Of a stretch of DNA of 64,000 bases, positions 34,129-42,809 are shown one piece after another (the first letter of the stretch is position 1; each line of letters begins with the position of its first letter). The notes under the pieces are model-generated. The model did not search any database, was not told where the DNA came from, and saw nothing but the letters and a program-made list of their open reading frames with translations. A program made the translations under genes and the position numbers. Source of the stretch: Pelomonas parva (GTDB taxonomy: Bacteria; Pseudomonadota; Gammaproteobacteria; Burkholderiales; Burkholderiaceae_C); contig NZ_JBIGHV010000007.1 in the NCBI RefSeq assembly GCF_043555835.1, positions 310,001 through 374,000 on the forward strand, given 5' to 3'.

Positions 34129-34323
34129 ATGAACAGCGACCAGATCAAGGGCACCGCCAAGGACATCGCCGGCAAGGCACAGCGCAAGCTGGGCGAAGTC
34201 GTGGGCAGCACCGAGCAGCAGGTCAAGGGCGGCCTGAAACAGGTCGAGGGCAAGGCCCAGAAGGCCGCCGGCGACGCCAAGGAAGTCTTCAAGGACGTCA
34301 ACGCCACGACGCGCAAGATCTGA
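34129..34323 (+). CDS. CsbD-family stress protein
   Basis: A 64-residue soluble protein with the CsbD pattern: MNSDQIKGTAKDIAGKAQ, then VGSTEQQVKGGLKQVEGKAQ, rich in Lys, Gly, Gln and Ala, little hydrophobic core. CsbD proteins are general-stress induced; their action is not known. AAAGGAG lies 7 bases before ATG 34129. A terminator-like hairpin follows. The 231 bp upstream, shared with the divergent 25-residue gene, holds the promoters, but none is clear by eye. Confidence 0.93.
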   Translation: MNSDQIKGTAKDIAGKAQRKLGEVVGSTEQQVKGGLKQVEGKAQKAAGDAKEVFKDVNATTRKI

Positions 34324-34332
34324 CGACGGCTT

Positions 34333-34372
34333 GGCCGCCGGCCGCCGTACCCGACCGGACCGGCGGCCTTTT
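34333..34372 (+). terminator. Rho-independent terminator after the csbD-like gene
   Basis: A 9-bp GC stem (GGCCGCCGG at 34333-34341 with CCGGCGGCC at 34360-34368), an 18-base loop and then TTTT. It lies 9 bp past the stop. Confidence 0.7.
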
Positions 34373-34400
34373 AGCTAACGAATCGGTCAGGAGACCCGCA

Positions 34401-35063
34401 ATGAACCCACTTCAATTCCCCCGCCGTGCCGGCGTGCTGGCGCTGGCCGCCGCGACGCTGTTCGCCGCCGGCTGCTCGTCCATGAGCGAACGTGAACGCG
34501 GCACCGCCCAGGGCGCCGGCGCCGGCGCCGTGGCCGGTGCCGTCATCGGCTCCATGACCGGCGGCAACGCCGGCCGCAGCGCGGCCATCGGCGGCGTCGT
34601 CGGCGCGGTGGCCGGCAACCTGTGGTCCAAGCGCATGGAAGACAAGCGCGAGGCGCTGGCCCGTGCCAGCCAGGGCACGGGCGTGGAGGTGGCGCGCACG
34701 GACGACAACCGCCTCAAGTTGAACGTGCCCAGCGACGTGTCCTTCGACACCGGCCGCGCCGACATCCGGCCGCAGATGCGCCCGGTGCTCGACGAGATCG
34801 GCCGCAACCTCGACGCCAACGTGCGCGTGACCGTCGTCGGCCACACCGACAGCACCGGCAGCGACCAGATCAATGACCCGCTGTCGCGCGAACGCGCGAT
34901 GGCCGTGCGCGACTATTTGGCCGCCCGCGGCGTGTCGTCCTCGCGCGTCAGCATTGCCGGGCGCGGTTCGCATGAGCCCGTGGCCAGCAACGACACCGAC
35001 GCCGGCCGCGCGGCGAACCGGCGTGTGGAGATCTTCCTGTCGGAGCCGGGGCAGTCGGGCTGA
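34401..35063 (+). CDS. OmpA-like lipoprotein with glycine-zipper domain
   Basis: A 220-residue outer-membrane lipoprotein. The signal ends in the lipobox FAAGCS (Cys about 25). Residues 36-78 form a glycine-zipper (GAGAGAVAGAVIGSMTGG), and residues 100-215 an OmpA peptidoglycan-binding domain: VSFDTGRADIRP, VVGHTDSTGS, DPLSRERA and the closing GRAANRRVEI with conserved Arg. It would tie the outer membrane to peptidoglycan. AGGAG precedes ATG 34401. It is 77 bp after the csbD-like gene and fits the local envelope-stress theme. Confidence 0.93.
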   Translation: MNPLQFPRRAGVLALAAATLFAAGCSSMSERERGTAQGAGAGAVAGAVIGSMTGGNAGRSAAIGGVVGAVAGNLWSKRMEDKREALARASQGTGVEVARTDDNRLKLNVPSDVSFDTGRADIRPQMRPVLDEIGRNLDANVRVTVVGHTDSTGSDQINDPLSRERAMAVRDYLAARGVSSSRVSIAGRGSHEPVASNDTDAGRAANRRVEIFLSEPGQSG

Positions 35064-35079
35064 CGGCTGGAGGGCGGTC

Positions 35080-36294
35080 TCAGTCCAGCCCGGCTGAGGC
35101 GGCCAGCGCCTGCAGCGCGACGCGGTCGGGGAACTGCCTGACCCGGTAACGCACCGGCACGAGGTCGGTGCGCTCCATCAGCTGCCCGAAGTGCTGCTGC
35201 ACCGTTGCCCATGCCAGCCGCGTGTGCCAGGTCTCTTCGCCGTCGCGGTACAGCATGACGATGCTCTCGGCCTGGGGCAGCAGCGTGTCGACGCCTTCCG
35301 ACCAGACCGAGTAGCTGGTCAGCGGCCCGCCCTGCTTCTGCATCAGCGTGCAGCTGGCCACAAAGAGATCGATGTTCTGCGCCTCGTGCTGGCCTTCCAG
35401 CACCTGCCGCTGGCCTTCGTAGTCCTCGGCCTGGCTGCGCACGAACATGTGGGCCTGCCGCGCAGCAACCTCGCCCGAGGGTTCCAGGCGCGCCCACGTC
35501 GTGCCCTGCAGCCGCAGCAGCTCGAACGACACCCAGCGGCCTTGCCCGTCCAGCGCGTCATGGGCGATCCGCACGATGTGCTCGATGCCGGCAGCATTGG
35601 CGGCCGAGGTCACCAGCAGCGCGTTGCGGAACGGCGCCATGGCCACGGGGTCGTGGATGCCGAGGCGGTAGATGAGGTCGGGCAGCAGCAGGCGTGAGCT
35701 TTCGTAGGCGTCGCCCCATGCGCCGCTCCAGACGCCCGGCGCGATCTCCGACCAGCCGCCGTGCTCGGGCAGGCAGCGCAGGTTGTCCATCGCGTCCTGC
35801 AGCGCCTGCTCCCAGCTGACGCCCCATTCGGTCAGCGAGCGCTCCTGCACGTACATCATGGAGTTGGGCAGGTCGATGACCAGGGCGACCACCAAGTCCG
35901 CAACCAGCGGGCGCTGCGCGGCTTCGGAGCCGGGCGGTGCGTCGGTGCCGGCAGTGCTCAGCCGGGCGATGCCCATGCCGCCGGTGGAGCGCACGACCGG
36001 CATGATTTTCGGCCTGGCCTCGGCATAGCTGCCCGGCATCCCATCGTCGACCAGCAGGCTCGACAGGAACTTCTCCAGCAGGGCCTGGCGCTGCGCACGA
36101 GGCGTGTTCTCGTATTCGCGGCGCAGGTTGCTCAGCGAGAGTATGTGCGTGCCGCCGCGCCGCGTGAGCTTGATCTCCATCCGCTCCGGAGATGCCTGGA
36201 TGTCCGTGCAGCCCTGGCCTTCAAGCCAACGCGTCGTGTCGCGGATCAGGTTGTCGAGGGTGGGGCGGCCGAGGAGGCGGTCGAGGAATGACAT
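35080..36294 (-). CDS. Conserved hypothetical protein, about 404 residues
   Basis: Not recognised; the layout recalls DUF1444-type proteins. N-terminal part (MSFLDRLLGRPTLDNLIRDTTRWLEGQG) is followed by a beta-rich segment (MEIKLTRRGGTHILSLSNLRREY) and a middle with LVADLVVALVIDLPNSMMYV. A helix plus beta layout continues to a C-terminal QLMERTDLVPVRYRVRQFPDR. No signal peptide, no membrane segments. Two starts are possible (ATG 36303 or 36294); neither has a strong ribosome-binding site. It converges on the OmpA-like gene (16-bp gap), and the tRNA-Thr gene lies upstream. Confidence 0.75.
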   Translation of the reverse strand: MSFLDRLLGRPTLDNLIRDTTRWLEGQGCTDIQASPERMEIKLTRRGGTHILSLSNLRREYENTPRAQRQALLEKFLSSLLVDDGMPGSYAEARPKIMPVVRSTGGMGIARLSTAGTDAPPGSEAAQRPLVADLVVALVIDLPNSMMYVQERSLTEWGVSWEQALQDAMDNLRCLPEHGGWSEIAPGVWSGAWGDAYESSRLLLPDLIYRLGIHDPVAMAPFRNALLVTSAANAAGIEHIVRIAHDALDGQGRWVSFELLRLQGTTWARLEPSGEVAARQAHMFVRSQAEDYEGQRQVLEGQHEAQNIDLFVASCTLMQKQGGPLTSYSVWSEGVDTLLPQAESIVMLYRDGEETWHTRLAWATVQQHFGQLMERTDLVPVRYRVRQFPDRVALQALAASAGLD

Positions 36295-36360
36295 GGCTGC
36301 CATTCTGGAGGCCCGTCGCCTGGCGGGCCGTCACCCTGATCCGGGACGACCCACCAAGAC

Positions 36361-36390
36361 AAAGGGCCTGATCTTTCGATCAGGCCCTTC
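36361..36390 (-). terminator. Rho-independent terminator of the tRNA-Thr gene
   Basis: On the minus strand a perfect 12-bp stem (36378-36389 with 36362-36373) closes on a GAAA tetraloop and is followed by TTTGTCTT. It starts 8 bp past the encoded CCA end of the tRNA. Confidence 0.9.
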
Positions 36391-36396
36391 GAGGTC

Positions 36397-36472
36397 TGGT
36401 GCCGGCAAGAGGAGTCGAACCCCCGACCTTCGCATTACGAATGCGCTGCTCTACCAACTGAGCTATGCCGGC
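36397..36472 (-). tRNA. tRNA-Thr(CGT)
   Basis: A 76-base cloverleaf including encoded CCA. The acceptor GCCGGCA pairs with TGCCGGC, the D-stem is GCTC/GAGC, the anticodon loop is TTCGTAA (anticodon CGT, reading ACG), and the T-arm contains GGTTCGACTCC. The sequence is close to E. coli thrW. TATACT on the minus strand at 36503-36498 is a plausible -10. The tRNA is followed by a strong terminator, so it is its own transcription unit. Confidence 0.97.
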
Positions 36473-36507
36473 CGCGTGACGTTTAAGTCAGCCCAAGAGT
36501 ATAGCGG

Positions 36508-37524
36508 CTAATTTTGCGTGTCTTGCTGGTGGTAGGACGCAAAGCGTTCCACCTCGTTCTTGGAACCCAGCGCCACGGCGACGCGCTCGTGCAGCTTGGT
36601 GGGCTGCAGGTCGAGGATGCGGGTGTGGCCGTTGCTGGCCGCGCCGCCGGCCTGCTCGACGAGGAAGGCCATCGGGTTGGCCTCGTACAGCAGGCGCAGC
36701 TTGCCGGGCTTGTCGGGCTCGCGCTGGTCCCAGGGGTACAGGAACACGCCGCCGCGCGTCAGGATGCGGTGCACGTCGGCCACCATGCTGGCGACCCAGC
36801 GCATGTTGAAGTCCTTGGCCCGAGGGCCGGTCGAGCCGGCCAGGCATTCGTCGATGTAGCGGCGCACCGGCGGCGCCCAGTGGCGCAGGTTGGACATGTT
36901 GATCGCGAACTCCTTGGTGTCGTCCGGGATGCGCACCTGGTCCTGCGTCAGCACCCACGAGCCCGTTTCGCGGTCCAGCGTGAAGACGGCCACGCCGTCG
37001 CCCACGGTCAGCACCAGCATGCTCTGCGGGCCGTAGACGCAGTAGCCGGCGGCCGCCTGCTGCCGGCCCGGCTGCAGGAAGTCGTCCTCCGACACGCCGC
37101 GCGAATGGCCCACCTTGCGCAGCACGCTGAAGATGGTGCCGATGCTGACGTTGACGTCGATGTTGCTGGAGCCGTCCAGCGGGTCGAACAGCAGCAGGTA
37201 TTCGCCCTGCGGGTAGCGGTTGGGCACCACGTAGATGCCGTCCATCTCCTCGCTGGCCATGGCGGCGAGGTGGCCACCCCATTCGTTGGCCTCGATCAGC
37301 ACCTCGTTGGCGATGATGTCGAGCTTCTTCTGCACTTCGCCCTGCACGTTCTCGCTGCCGGCGGTGCCGAGCACGTCGCCCAGCGCGCCCTTGTTGACGG
37401 CGATGGCGATGCGCTTGCAGGCACGCGCGACGACCTCGATCAGCAGCCGCAGCTCCTGCGGGATGTGGCCGTGCTCGCGTTGCTGTTCGACGAGGTATTG
37501 GGTCAGGCTGGTTTGTCGGCTCAT
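36508..37524 (-). CDS. fbp: Fructose-1,6-bisphosphatase, class I
   Basis: Dephosphorylates fructose-1,6-bisphosphate in gluconeogenesis. The 338-residue enzyme has the metal-binding DPLDGSSNIDVN block (near residue 118), the substrate block GGVFLYPWDQREPDKPGKLRLLYE (near 262, in pieces) and a C-terminal LHERVAVALGSKNEVE. Length and motifs are normal. ATG 37524 overlaps the pepN stop by four bases (ATGA), so the two genes are translationally coupled. Confidence 0.97.
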   Translation of the reverse strand: MSRQTSLTQYLVEQQREHGHIPQELRLLIEVVARACKRIAIAVNKGALGDVLGTAGSENVQGEVQKKLDIIANEVLIEANEWGGHLAAMASEEMDGIYVVPNRYPQGEYLLLFDPLDGSSNIDVNVSIGTIFSVLRKVGHSRGVSEDDFLQPGRQQAAAGYCVYGPQSMLVLTVGDGVAVFTLDRETGSWVLTQDQVRIPDDTKEFAINMSNLRHWAPPVRRYIDECLAGSTGPRAKDFNMRWVASMVADVHRILTRGGVFLYPWDQREPDKPGKLRLLYEANPMAFLVEQAGGAASNGHTRILDLQPTKLHERVAVALGSKNEVERFASYHQQDTQN

Positions 37525-40196
37525 GGTGATGCTTGGGTTCCAGAGGCTAGGGCGCGTTCGACGATTTCGCGAACGTCGGAGGAGAGGTCCGGCTTGGCGG
37601 CCACCCGGGCGATGGCTTCGCGGGCCGCGCTGCGGTAGGGCTCGGCGAGCGCCGCCCAGCGGTCCATCGCGCGGGCGACACGGCTGGCGAGCTGCGGGTT
37701 GATGGCGTCCACGGCCAGCACCTGTTCGGCCCAGAACACATAGCCCGCCGCATCGGCGCGATGGAAGGCGGCCGGGTTGGCCATGCACAGGCTGGCCAGC
37801 AGGCTGCGCGCGCGGTTGGGGTTCTTCAGCGTGAAGTCGGCGTGCTTGGTGAGGGCCTTCACGCGTGCGAAGACCCGGCCCTCGGCCTCGGGTGCGCGTG
37901 CCTGCAGCGCGAACCACTTGTCGATGACCAATGCGTCGTCCTTGAACAGCGCATGGAAGCGCTCCAGCGCCGGTGCGGCCAGCGCGGCGTTGGCGTTGAC
38001 CAGGGCCGACAGCGCGCCGAGGCGGTCGGTCATGTTGGACGCGTCCTTGAAGCGCTGGTAGGCCTTGCCGGGCCAGACCGTGTCGCCGGTGGCCTGCGCG
38101 TCCAGCACCAGCATGGACAGCGCCAGGTTGGCCAGCGCACGCTTGCCGGACGAGACCGGGTCGGGCGTGTAGCCGCCCTGCACCTGGTTGGCCTCGAAGG
38201 CGGCGGCCCAGTCGTCGCGCAGTGCGCTGGCGAGCTGGGTTTGCGCGGCCATGACGGCGGCGTGGATGGCCTGCGGGTCAAAAGTGTCCAACTGCTCGGC
38301 GATGTAGGCCTCGCCGGGCAGCGTCAGCGCCAGCTCCTTGAAGGCTGGGTCCAGCTCGGGGTGGTTGAGCACGCCGCGCATTGCGTCGATGAAGACGGGG
38401 CTCAGCGTCAGCGGCTGGCCGGCGCGCAGCGCGTGCAGGATGCGGTTCAGCGCCAGGCGCTGGCTGGCTTCCCAGCGGTTGAAGGGGTCGCTGTCGTGGC
38501 GCATCAGCACCAGCAGCGCGGCGTCCGACAGGCCGTCGTTCAGCACGACCGGCGCGGAGAAGCCGCGCAGCAGCGACGGCACGGGCTCGCTGGCGATGCC
38601 GTTGAAGACGAAGGTCTGCTCGGCCTGGTCCAGCACGAGGACCCGCTCAGTGGCGCCGTTCGCATCCAGAGGCAGGGCGGCGCCGTGGCGGTCCAGCAGG
38701 CCCATGACGACGGGGATGACCTGCGGCAGCTTGTCCGTCTGGCCGGGCGTGGCGGGCGTCTGCTGCGTCAGGCGCAGCGTGAAGGCCTGCGTGGCGGCGT
38801 CGTACTCACCGTGGGCGGTCACGCGCGGCGTGCCGGCCTGCGAGTACCAGCGCTTGAAGCTGTCCAGGCGCGTGGCGAGGTCGGAGCCGGGGTTGGCGTC
38901 GGCGATCGCGGCGGCGAAGTCGTCGCAGGTCACGGCCTGCCCGTCATGGCGCTCGAAGTAGAGCTTCATGCCCGCCTCGAAGCCCTTGCGGCCCACCAGC
39001 GTCTGGTACATGCGCACCACCTCCGAGCCCTTCTCGTAGACGGTGGACGTGTAGAAGTTGTTGATCTCGCTGTAGCTGTCCGGTCGCACCGGGTGGGCCA
39101 TGGCGCCGCTGTCCTCGGGGAACTGCATGGCGCGCAGCTGGCGCACGTCCTGGATGCGGCAGACGGCGCGGGCGCTCGGCGTGCCGGCCATGTCCATCGA
39201 GAACTCCTGGTCGCGGAAGACGGTCAGGCCCTCCTTCAGCGACAGCTGGAACCAGTCGCGGCAGGTCACGCGGTTGCCGGTCCAGTTGTGGAAGTACTCG
39301 TGCGCGACGATGGACTCGATGCGGGCGAAGTCGGCGTCCGTCGCCGTGGCCGGCGAGGCGAGCAGCGCGGCCGTGTTGAAGATGTTCAGCCCCTTGTTCT
39401 CCATCGCGCCCATGTTGAAGTCGGACACGCCGACCACCATGAAGCGCTCCAGGTCCAGCGGCAGGCCGAAGCGGGCCTCGTCCCAGACGATGGAGGCGAT
39501 GAGGCTGTTCATCGCGTGCTCGGTCTTCTCCAGGTCGCCGCGGCGCACATAGACCTGCAGCAGATGGTCCTTGCCGGCGCGGGTGCGGATGCGCTGCTCG
39601 CGCGCGACCAAGTCGCCCGCGACGACGGCGAACAGATAGCTGGGCTTGGGGAAGGGGTCGTGCCAGACGGCGAAGTGGCGGCCGTTGTCCAGGCTGCCGC
39701 TGCTGGTCAGGTTGCCGTTGGACAGCAGCACCGGGTACTTGGCGGCGTCGGCGCGCAGCGTGACCGTGTAGACGGCCATCACGTCCGGCCGGTCCAGGAA
39801 GTAGGTGATGCGGCGGAAGCCCTCGGCCTCGCACTGCGTGAAGAAGCTGCCGCCCGAGGTGTAGAGGCCGGACAGCGCCGTGTTCTTTTCGGGGCAGATG
39901 GTGTTGCGGATCTCCAGCAGGAAGTCTTCGTCCGGCGGGTTGTCGATGACCAGCTCATGGCCTTCCTGGCGGAAGGACACGCCGGCGCCGTTGATCAGCA
40001 CGCGCAGCAGGTTCAGCTCCTCGCCATGCAGGCGCAGCGGGCCGTGCGGCATGGCGCGGTTGCGCTCCACCTGCAGCTTGCTGGTGACGATGGTCTTGGC
40101 GGGGTCGAGGTCGAAGCTCAGGTCGACCTTGCGAATCCAGAACGTCGGCTGCTGGTAGTCCAGGCGTTGGATCGTGGGAGCAGTGCCTTCACGCAT
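37521..40196 (-). CDS. pepN: Aminopeptidase N (M1 family)
   Basis: Removes N-terminal amino acids from peptides in the cytoplasm; zinc metallopeptidase of the proteobacterial PepN branch. At 891 residues it has the usual length. The exopeptidase motif is GAMENKGLNIF (near residue 260), and the zinc site is HEYFHNWTGNRVT followed 18 residues later by the third ligand Glu in LKEGLTVFRDQEF. The C-terminal helical domain is intact. It is placed between prfB (54 bp upstream) and fbp (4-bp overlap). Confidence 0.97.
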   Translation of the reverse strand: MREGTAPTIQRLDYQQPTFWIRKVDLSFDLDPAKTIVTSKLQVERNRAMPHGPLRLHGEELNLLRVLINGAGVSFRQEGHELVIDNPPDEDFLLEIRNTICPEKNTALSGLYTSGGSFFTQCEAEGFRRITYFLDRPDVMAVYTVTLRADAAKYPVLLSNGNLTSSGSLDNGRHFAVWHDPFPKPSYLFAVVAGDLVAREQRIRTRAGKDHLLQVYVRRGDLEKTEHAMNSLIASIVWDEARFGLPLDLERFMVVGVSDFNMGAMENKGLNIFNTAALLASPATATDADFARIESIVAHEYFHNWTGNRVTCRDWFQLSLKEGLTVFRDQEFSMDMAGTPSARAVCRIQDVRQLRAMQFPEDSGAMAHPVRPDSYSEINNFYTSTVYEKGSEVVRMYQTLVGRKGFEAGMKLYFERHDGQAVTCDDFAAAIADANPGSDLATRLDSFKRWYSQAGTPRVTAHGEYDAATQAFTLRLTQQTPATPGQTDKLPQVIPVVMGLLDRHGAALPLDANGATERVLVLDQAEQTFVFNGIASEPVPSLLRGFSAPVVLNDGLSDAALLVLMRHDSDPFNRWEASQRLALNRILHALRAGQPLTLSPVFIDAMRGVLNHPELDPAFKELALTLPGEAYIAEQLDTFDPQAIHAAVMAAQTQLASALRDDWAAAFEANQVQGGYTPDPVSSGKRALANLALSMLVLDAQATGDTVWPGKAYQRFKDASNMTDRLGALSALVNANAALAAPALERFHALFKDDALVIDKWFALQARAPEAEGRVFARVKALTKHADFTLKNPNRARSLLASLCMANPAAFHRADAAGYVFWAEQVLAVDAINPQLASRVARAMDRWAALAEPYRSAAREAIARVAAKPDLSSDVREIVERALASGTQASP

Positions 40197-40250
40197 GTGG
40201 GGCTTCCTTGGGGGTCGTAAAAAGAGAGGGCCGCCAGGGCGGCCCGGGAA

Positions 40251-41355
40251 TCAAACGCCCTGCTTGAGGGACTCGGTGATGAACGGGTCGAGGTCGCCGT
40301 CCAGCACCTTCTGCGTCGCCGAGGTCTCGTAGTTGGTGCGCAAGTCCTTGATACGGCTCTGGTCCAGCACATAGCTGCGGATCTGGTGGCCCCAGCCGAC
40401 GTCGGTCTTGGTGTCTTCCAGCTTCTGCTGCTCTTCCATGCGCTTGCGCATCTCATGGTCGTACAGCCGCGAGCGCAGGCGCTTCCAGGCCACGTCACGG
40501 TTGCTGTGCTGGCTGCGACCGTCCTGGCATTGCACGACGATGCCGGTCGGGATGTGCGTCAGGCGCACCGCCGAGTCGGTCTTGTTGATGTGCTGGCCAC
40601 CGGCGCCCGAGGCGCGGAAGGTGTCGGTGCGAACGTCGGCCGGGTTGATGTCGATCTCGATGCTGTCGTCCACCTCGGGGTAGACGAACAGCGACGCGAA
40701 CGACGTGTGGCGGCCGCCTGATGAATCGAACGGCGACTTGCGCACCAGGCGGTGCACGCCGGTCTCGGTGCGCAGCAGGCCGAAGGCGTACTCGCCCTCG
40801 ACCTTGATGGTGGCGCTCTTGATGCCGGCCACGTCGCCGGGCGTCTCGTCTTCCAGCGTCGCCTTGAAGCCCTTGCGCTCGCAGTACTTCAGGTACTGGC
40901 GCAGCAGCATGCCGGCCCAGTCGCAGGCCTCGGTGCCGCCGGCGCCGGCCTGGATGTCGACGAAGCAGTTCAGCGGGTCCGCCGGGTTGTTGAACATGCG
41001 GCGGAACTCGAGTTCCTCGATCTTGGCGCGCAGGTTGGCCGCGTCCGACTCGATGGCCAGCATGCCGGTCTCGTCGCCTTCCTCGCGGCTCATCTCGAAC
41101 AGCTCGGCGTTGTCGGCCAGCGAGCCGGTCAGCATCGTGATGGTCTCGACGACGACCTCCAGCGTGCGCTTTTCCTTGCCCAGCTCCTGGGCGCGCTTGG
41201 GGTCGTTCCAGACGTTGGGGTTCTCCAGCGCCGCGTTGACTTCGTTCAGGCGCAGGGCCTTGCGATCGAAGTCAAAGATACCCCCTTAGCGCGTCAGTAC
41301 GCGCTGAGAGGTCGGCCAGGGAGTTGCCGATTTGGTTGATGTGTTCGATGTCCAT
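40251..41355 (-). CDS. prfB: Peptide chain release factor 2, with programmed +1 frameshift
   Basis: Ends translation at UGA and UAA. The first 27 codons (MDIEHINQIG... to RGYL) end at an in-frame TGA (41274-41272); the rest continues in the +1 frame, giving about 367 residues. Motifs are SPF (codon recognition, in VRKSPFDSSGG) and GGQ (peptide release, in SGAGGQHINKTDSAVR). This layout is the classic RF2 self-regulating frameshift and is not a damaged gene. ATG 41355 is chosen as start by family comparison; its ribosome-binding site is weak. pepN follows 54 bp downstream. Confidence 0.96.
41271..41286 (-). other. RF2 programmed frameshift site
   Basis: On the minus strand AGGGGG (41286-41281), TAT, then CTT-TGA-C (41277-41271). 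The Shine-Dalgarno-like AGGGGG is three bases from CTT, exactly the classical arrangement. Low RF2 lets the ribosome slip from CTT to TTT and read GAC. Confidence 0.95.
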
Positions 41356-41564
41356 GAAATCCAGTCCGTCGAGGGCGCGACCGCAGGCTGCGGGCAAGCG
41401 GATGATTTTAGCGGGCCGACCTCGCCGGACAGCCTGGGAGCCTGCCGGGCAGTGGGTCCTGGCTTCAAGGGTTACCGATAGTGGGGGCGACCCCGGGCGC
41501 CCCGCGTCTGTCAGAACTTCGTAAGCCACCCCGTAGCACAGTGGCGTCGCTTCACGAGGCCTCC

Positions 41565-41861
41565 ATGTTGCTGCTGACTGCATCCGTAAAGTTGATCGTC
41601 GAGATCGCCTTGATGGCGCTGGTGGGGCGATGGCTGCTGGGCTTGCTGGCGGGCCAGCGGCGCGAGGGCAACTTCTTCTACCAGTTGCTGCAATTGCTGA
41701 CCAAGCCCTTCGAACGCGTGGTGCGTTTCATCAGCCCGCGTGTCGTCCTGGACCGCCACATCCCGCTGGCCACCTTCATGCTGCTCACCGCGCTGTGGCT
41801 GGGGGTGACGGCGATGAAGATCGGCCTGTGCCTGGAGCAGGGAGCATCGGCATGCCGCTGA
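41565..41861 (+). CDS. Small membrane protein, 98 residues
   Basis: Not recognised by name. ATG 41565 has GAGG six bases upstream; the frame further upstream lacks coding character. Two hydrophobic helices (LIVEIALMALVGRWLLGLLAG and IPLATFMLLTALWLGVTAMKIGL, in pieces) flank a short basic loop (TKPFERVVRFISPRV). It overlaps the next gene by 10 bp, so the two are probably coupled. It is divergent from prfB with 209 bp between starts. Confidence 0.75.
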   Translation: MLLLTASVKLIVEIALMALVGRWLLGLLAGQRREGNFFYQLLQLLTKPFERVVRFISPRVVLDRHIPLATFMLLTALWLGVTAMKIGLCLEQGASACR

Positions 41862-42427
41862 ACGAAAAAATGGCTTTGCTGGCCGGGCGCGCCCGGTTGC
41901 TCGGCGCCTTGCTGCTGGGTCGCTCGGCTGCTGCCGAGGCGGTCTGCGACGAGCTGCTGGCGCGCTGGCCCGCCCATCTGCACCTGCTGGCCACGCGCGC
42001 CCATCTGCGCGCTCAGCGCGGCGCCGGGGAGGCCGCCCTGGTCGATCTGCAGGAACTGGTGCGTCTGGCGCCGACGCGCAGCGCGGGCGACTGGTTCAAC
42101 GTCGCCTATCTGCTGGACGAATTGGGCCGCCCCGAGCAGGCCGAGCCGGCGTTCCGGCAGGCGCTGGCGCTGGACGCCAAGCTGGACCGCGCCTGGTATG
42201 GCCTGGGCCTGACCCTGATCCGCCTGCGTCGCCTGGACGACGCAGTCGCTGCGCTCAAGCGCAACACCGAACTGCAACCGATGAGCCCCTACGGCTGGTA
42301 TCAGCTGGCAAGGGTGCATTGGGACCGTCAGCAACCCGACGAGGCGCGGCGAATCATCGCCCACCTCAAGGGTTTCGAGCCCAAGGTCGCCGCGCAACTG
42401 GAGCGCGAGACCGGCCTGCTCGTCTGA
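41852..42427 (+). CDS. TPR-repeat protein
   Basis: A 191-residue all-helical protein with tetratricopeptide repeats: WFNVAYLLDELGRPEQAEPAFRQALALD and WYGLGLTLIRLRRLDDAVAALKRNTEL (in pieces) show the W/Y-L-G-A-F-A-P pattern, and a partial third repeat follows (WYQLARVHWDRQQPDEARRI). Likely a protein-protein adaptor. Start 41852 overlaps the upstream small membrane protein gene by 10 bp. No signal peptide. Confidence 0.85.
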   Translation: MPLNEKMALLAGRARLLGALLLGRSAAAEAVCDELLARWPAHLHLLATRAHLRAQRGAGEAALVDLQELVRLAPTRSAGDWFNVAYLLDELGRPEQAEPAFRQALALDAKLDRAWYGLGLTLIRLRRLDDAVAALKRNTELQPMSPYGWYQLARVHWDRQQPDEARRIIAHLKGFEPKVAAQLERETGLLV

Positions 42428-42550
42428 TGGGCCAGCGGCGGCCGTGAGGTCGCCAGGGGGCGCCCCCCAGGCAGTGGTGCGAGCCGTTGGCGCACTGGGC
42501 GGAACCGCAGCGGTCGCAAGGCCCGACAACGACACGAAGGAGACAACCTC

Positions 42551-42808
42551 ATGCAGTTGACCGAAAGACATCGCCAGTACTGGCAGAAGAACCTCCGCAT
42601 CACGGGCGTTCTTTTGTCCATCTGGTTCGTGGTGACGTTCGTCGTGGGCTTCTTTGCCCGCGACCTGAACTTCAACTTCTTTGGCTGGCCGTTCAGCTTC
42701 TGGGTCGCCTCCCAGGGGGCGCTGATCGTGTACTGCCTGATCATCTGGTTCTATGCGCGGACGATGAACCGCCTGGACCAGGAACACGGCGTGGCCGAGG
42801 AGGAATGA
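42551..42808 (+). CDS. DUF4212 small subunit of a sodium:solute symporter
   Basis: An 85-residue inner-membrane protein with two helices (ITGVLLSIWFVVTFVVGFFA and FWVASQGALIVYCLIIWFYA) and the family motif NFNFFGWPFSFW between them. DUF4212 proteins form a pair with the VC_2705-type symporter, whose gene starts one base after this stop. AAGGAG precedes the ATG. Confidence 0.95.
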   Translation: MQLTERHRQYWQKNLRITGVLLSIWFVVTFVVGFFARDLNFNFFGWPFSFWVASQGALIVYCLIIWFYARTMNRLDQEHGVAEEE

Positions 42809-42809
42809 C

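Noticed and set aside
32433..34316. Longer version of the sorbosone-dehydrogenase-like protein reaching to 34316
   Set aside because: The upstream part runs through the 25-residue gene and csbD-like gene in antisense; a good lipoprotein signal begins at 33779, so that start is used.
41272..41583. Reading prfB as broken by a stop codon
   Set aside because: The TGA is part of the classical programmed frameshift site AGGGGG-TAT-CTT-TGA-C, so the gene is intact.
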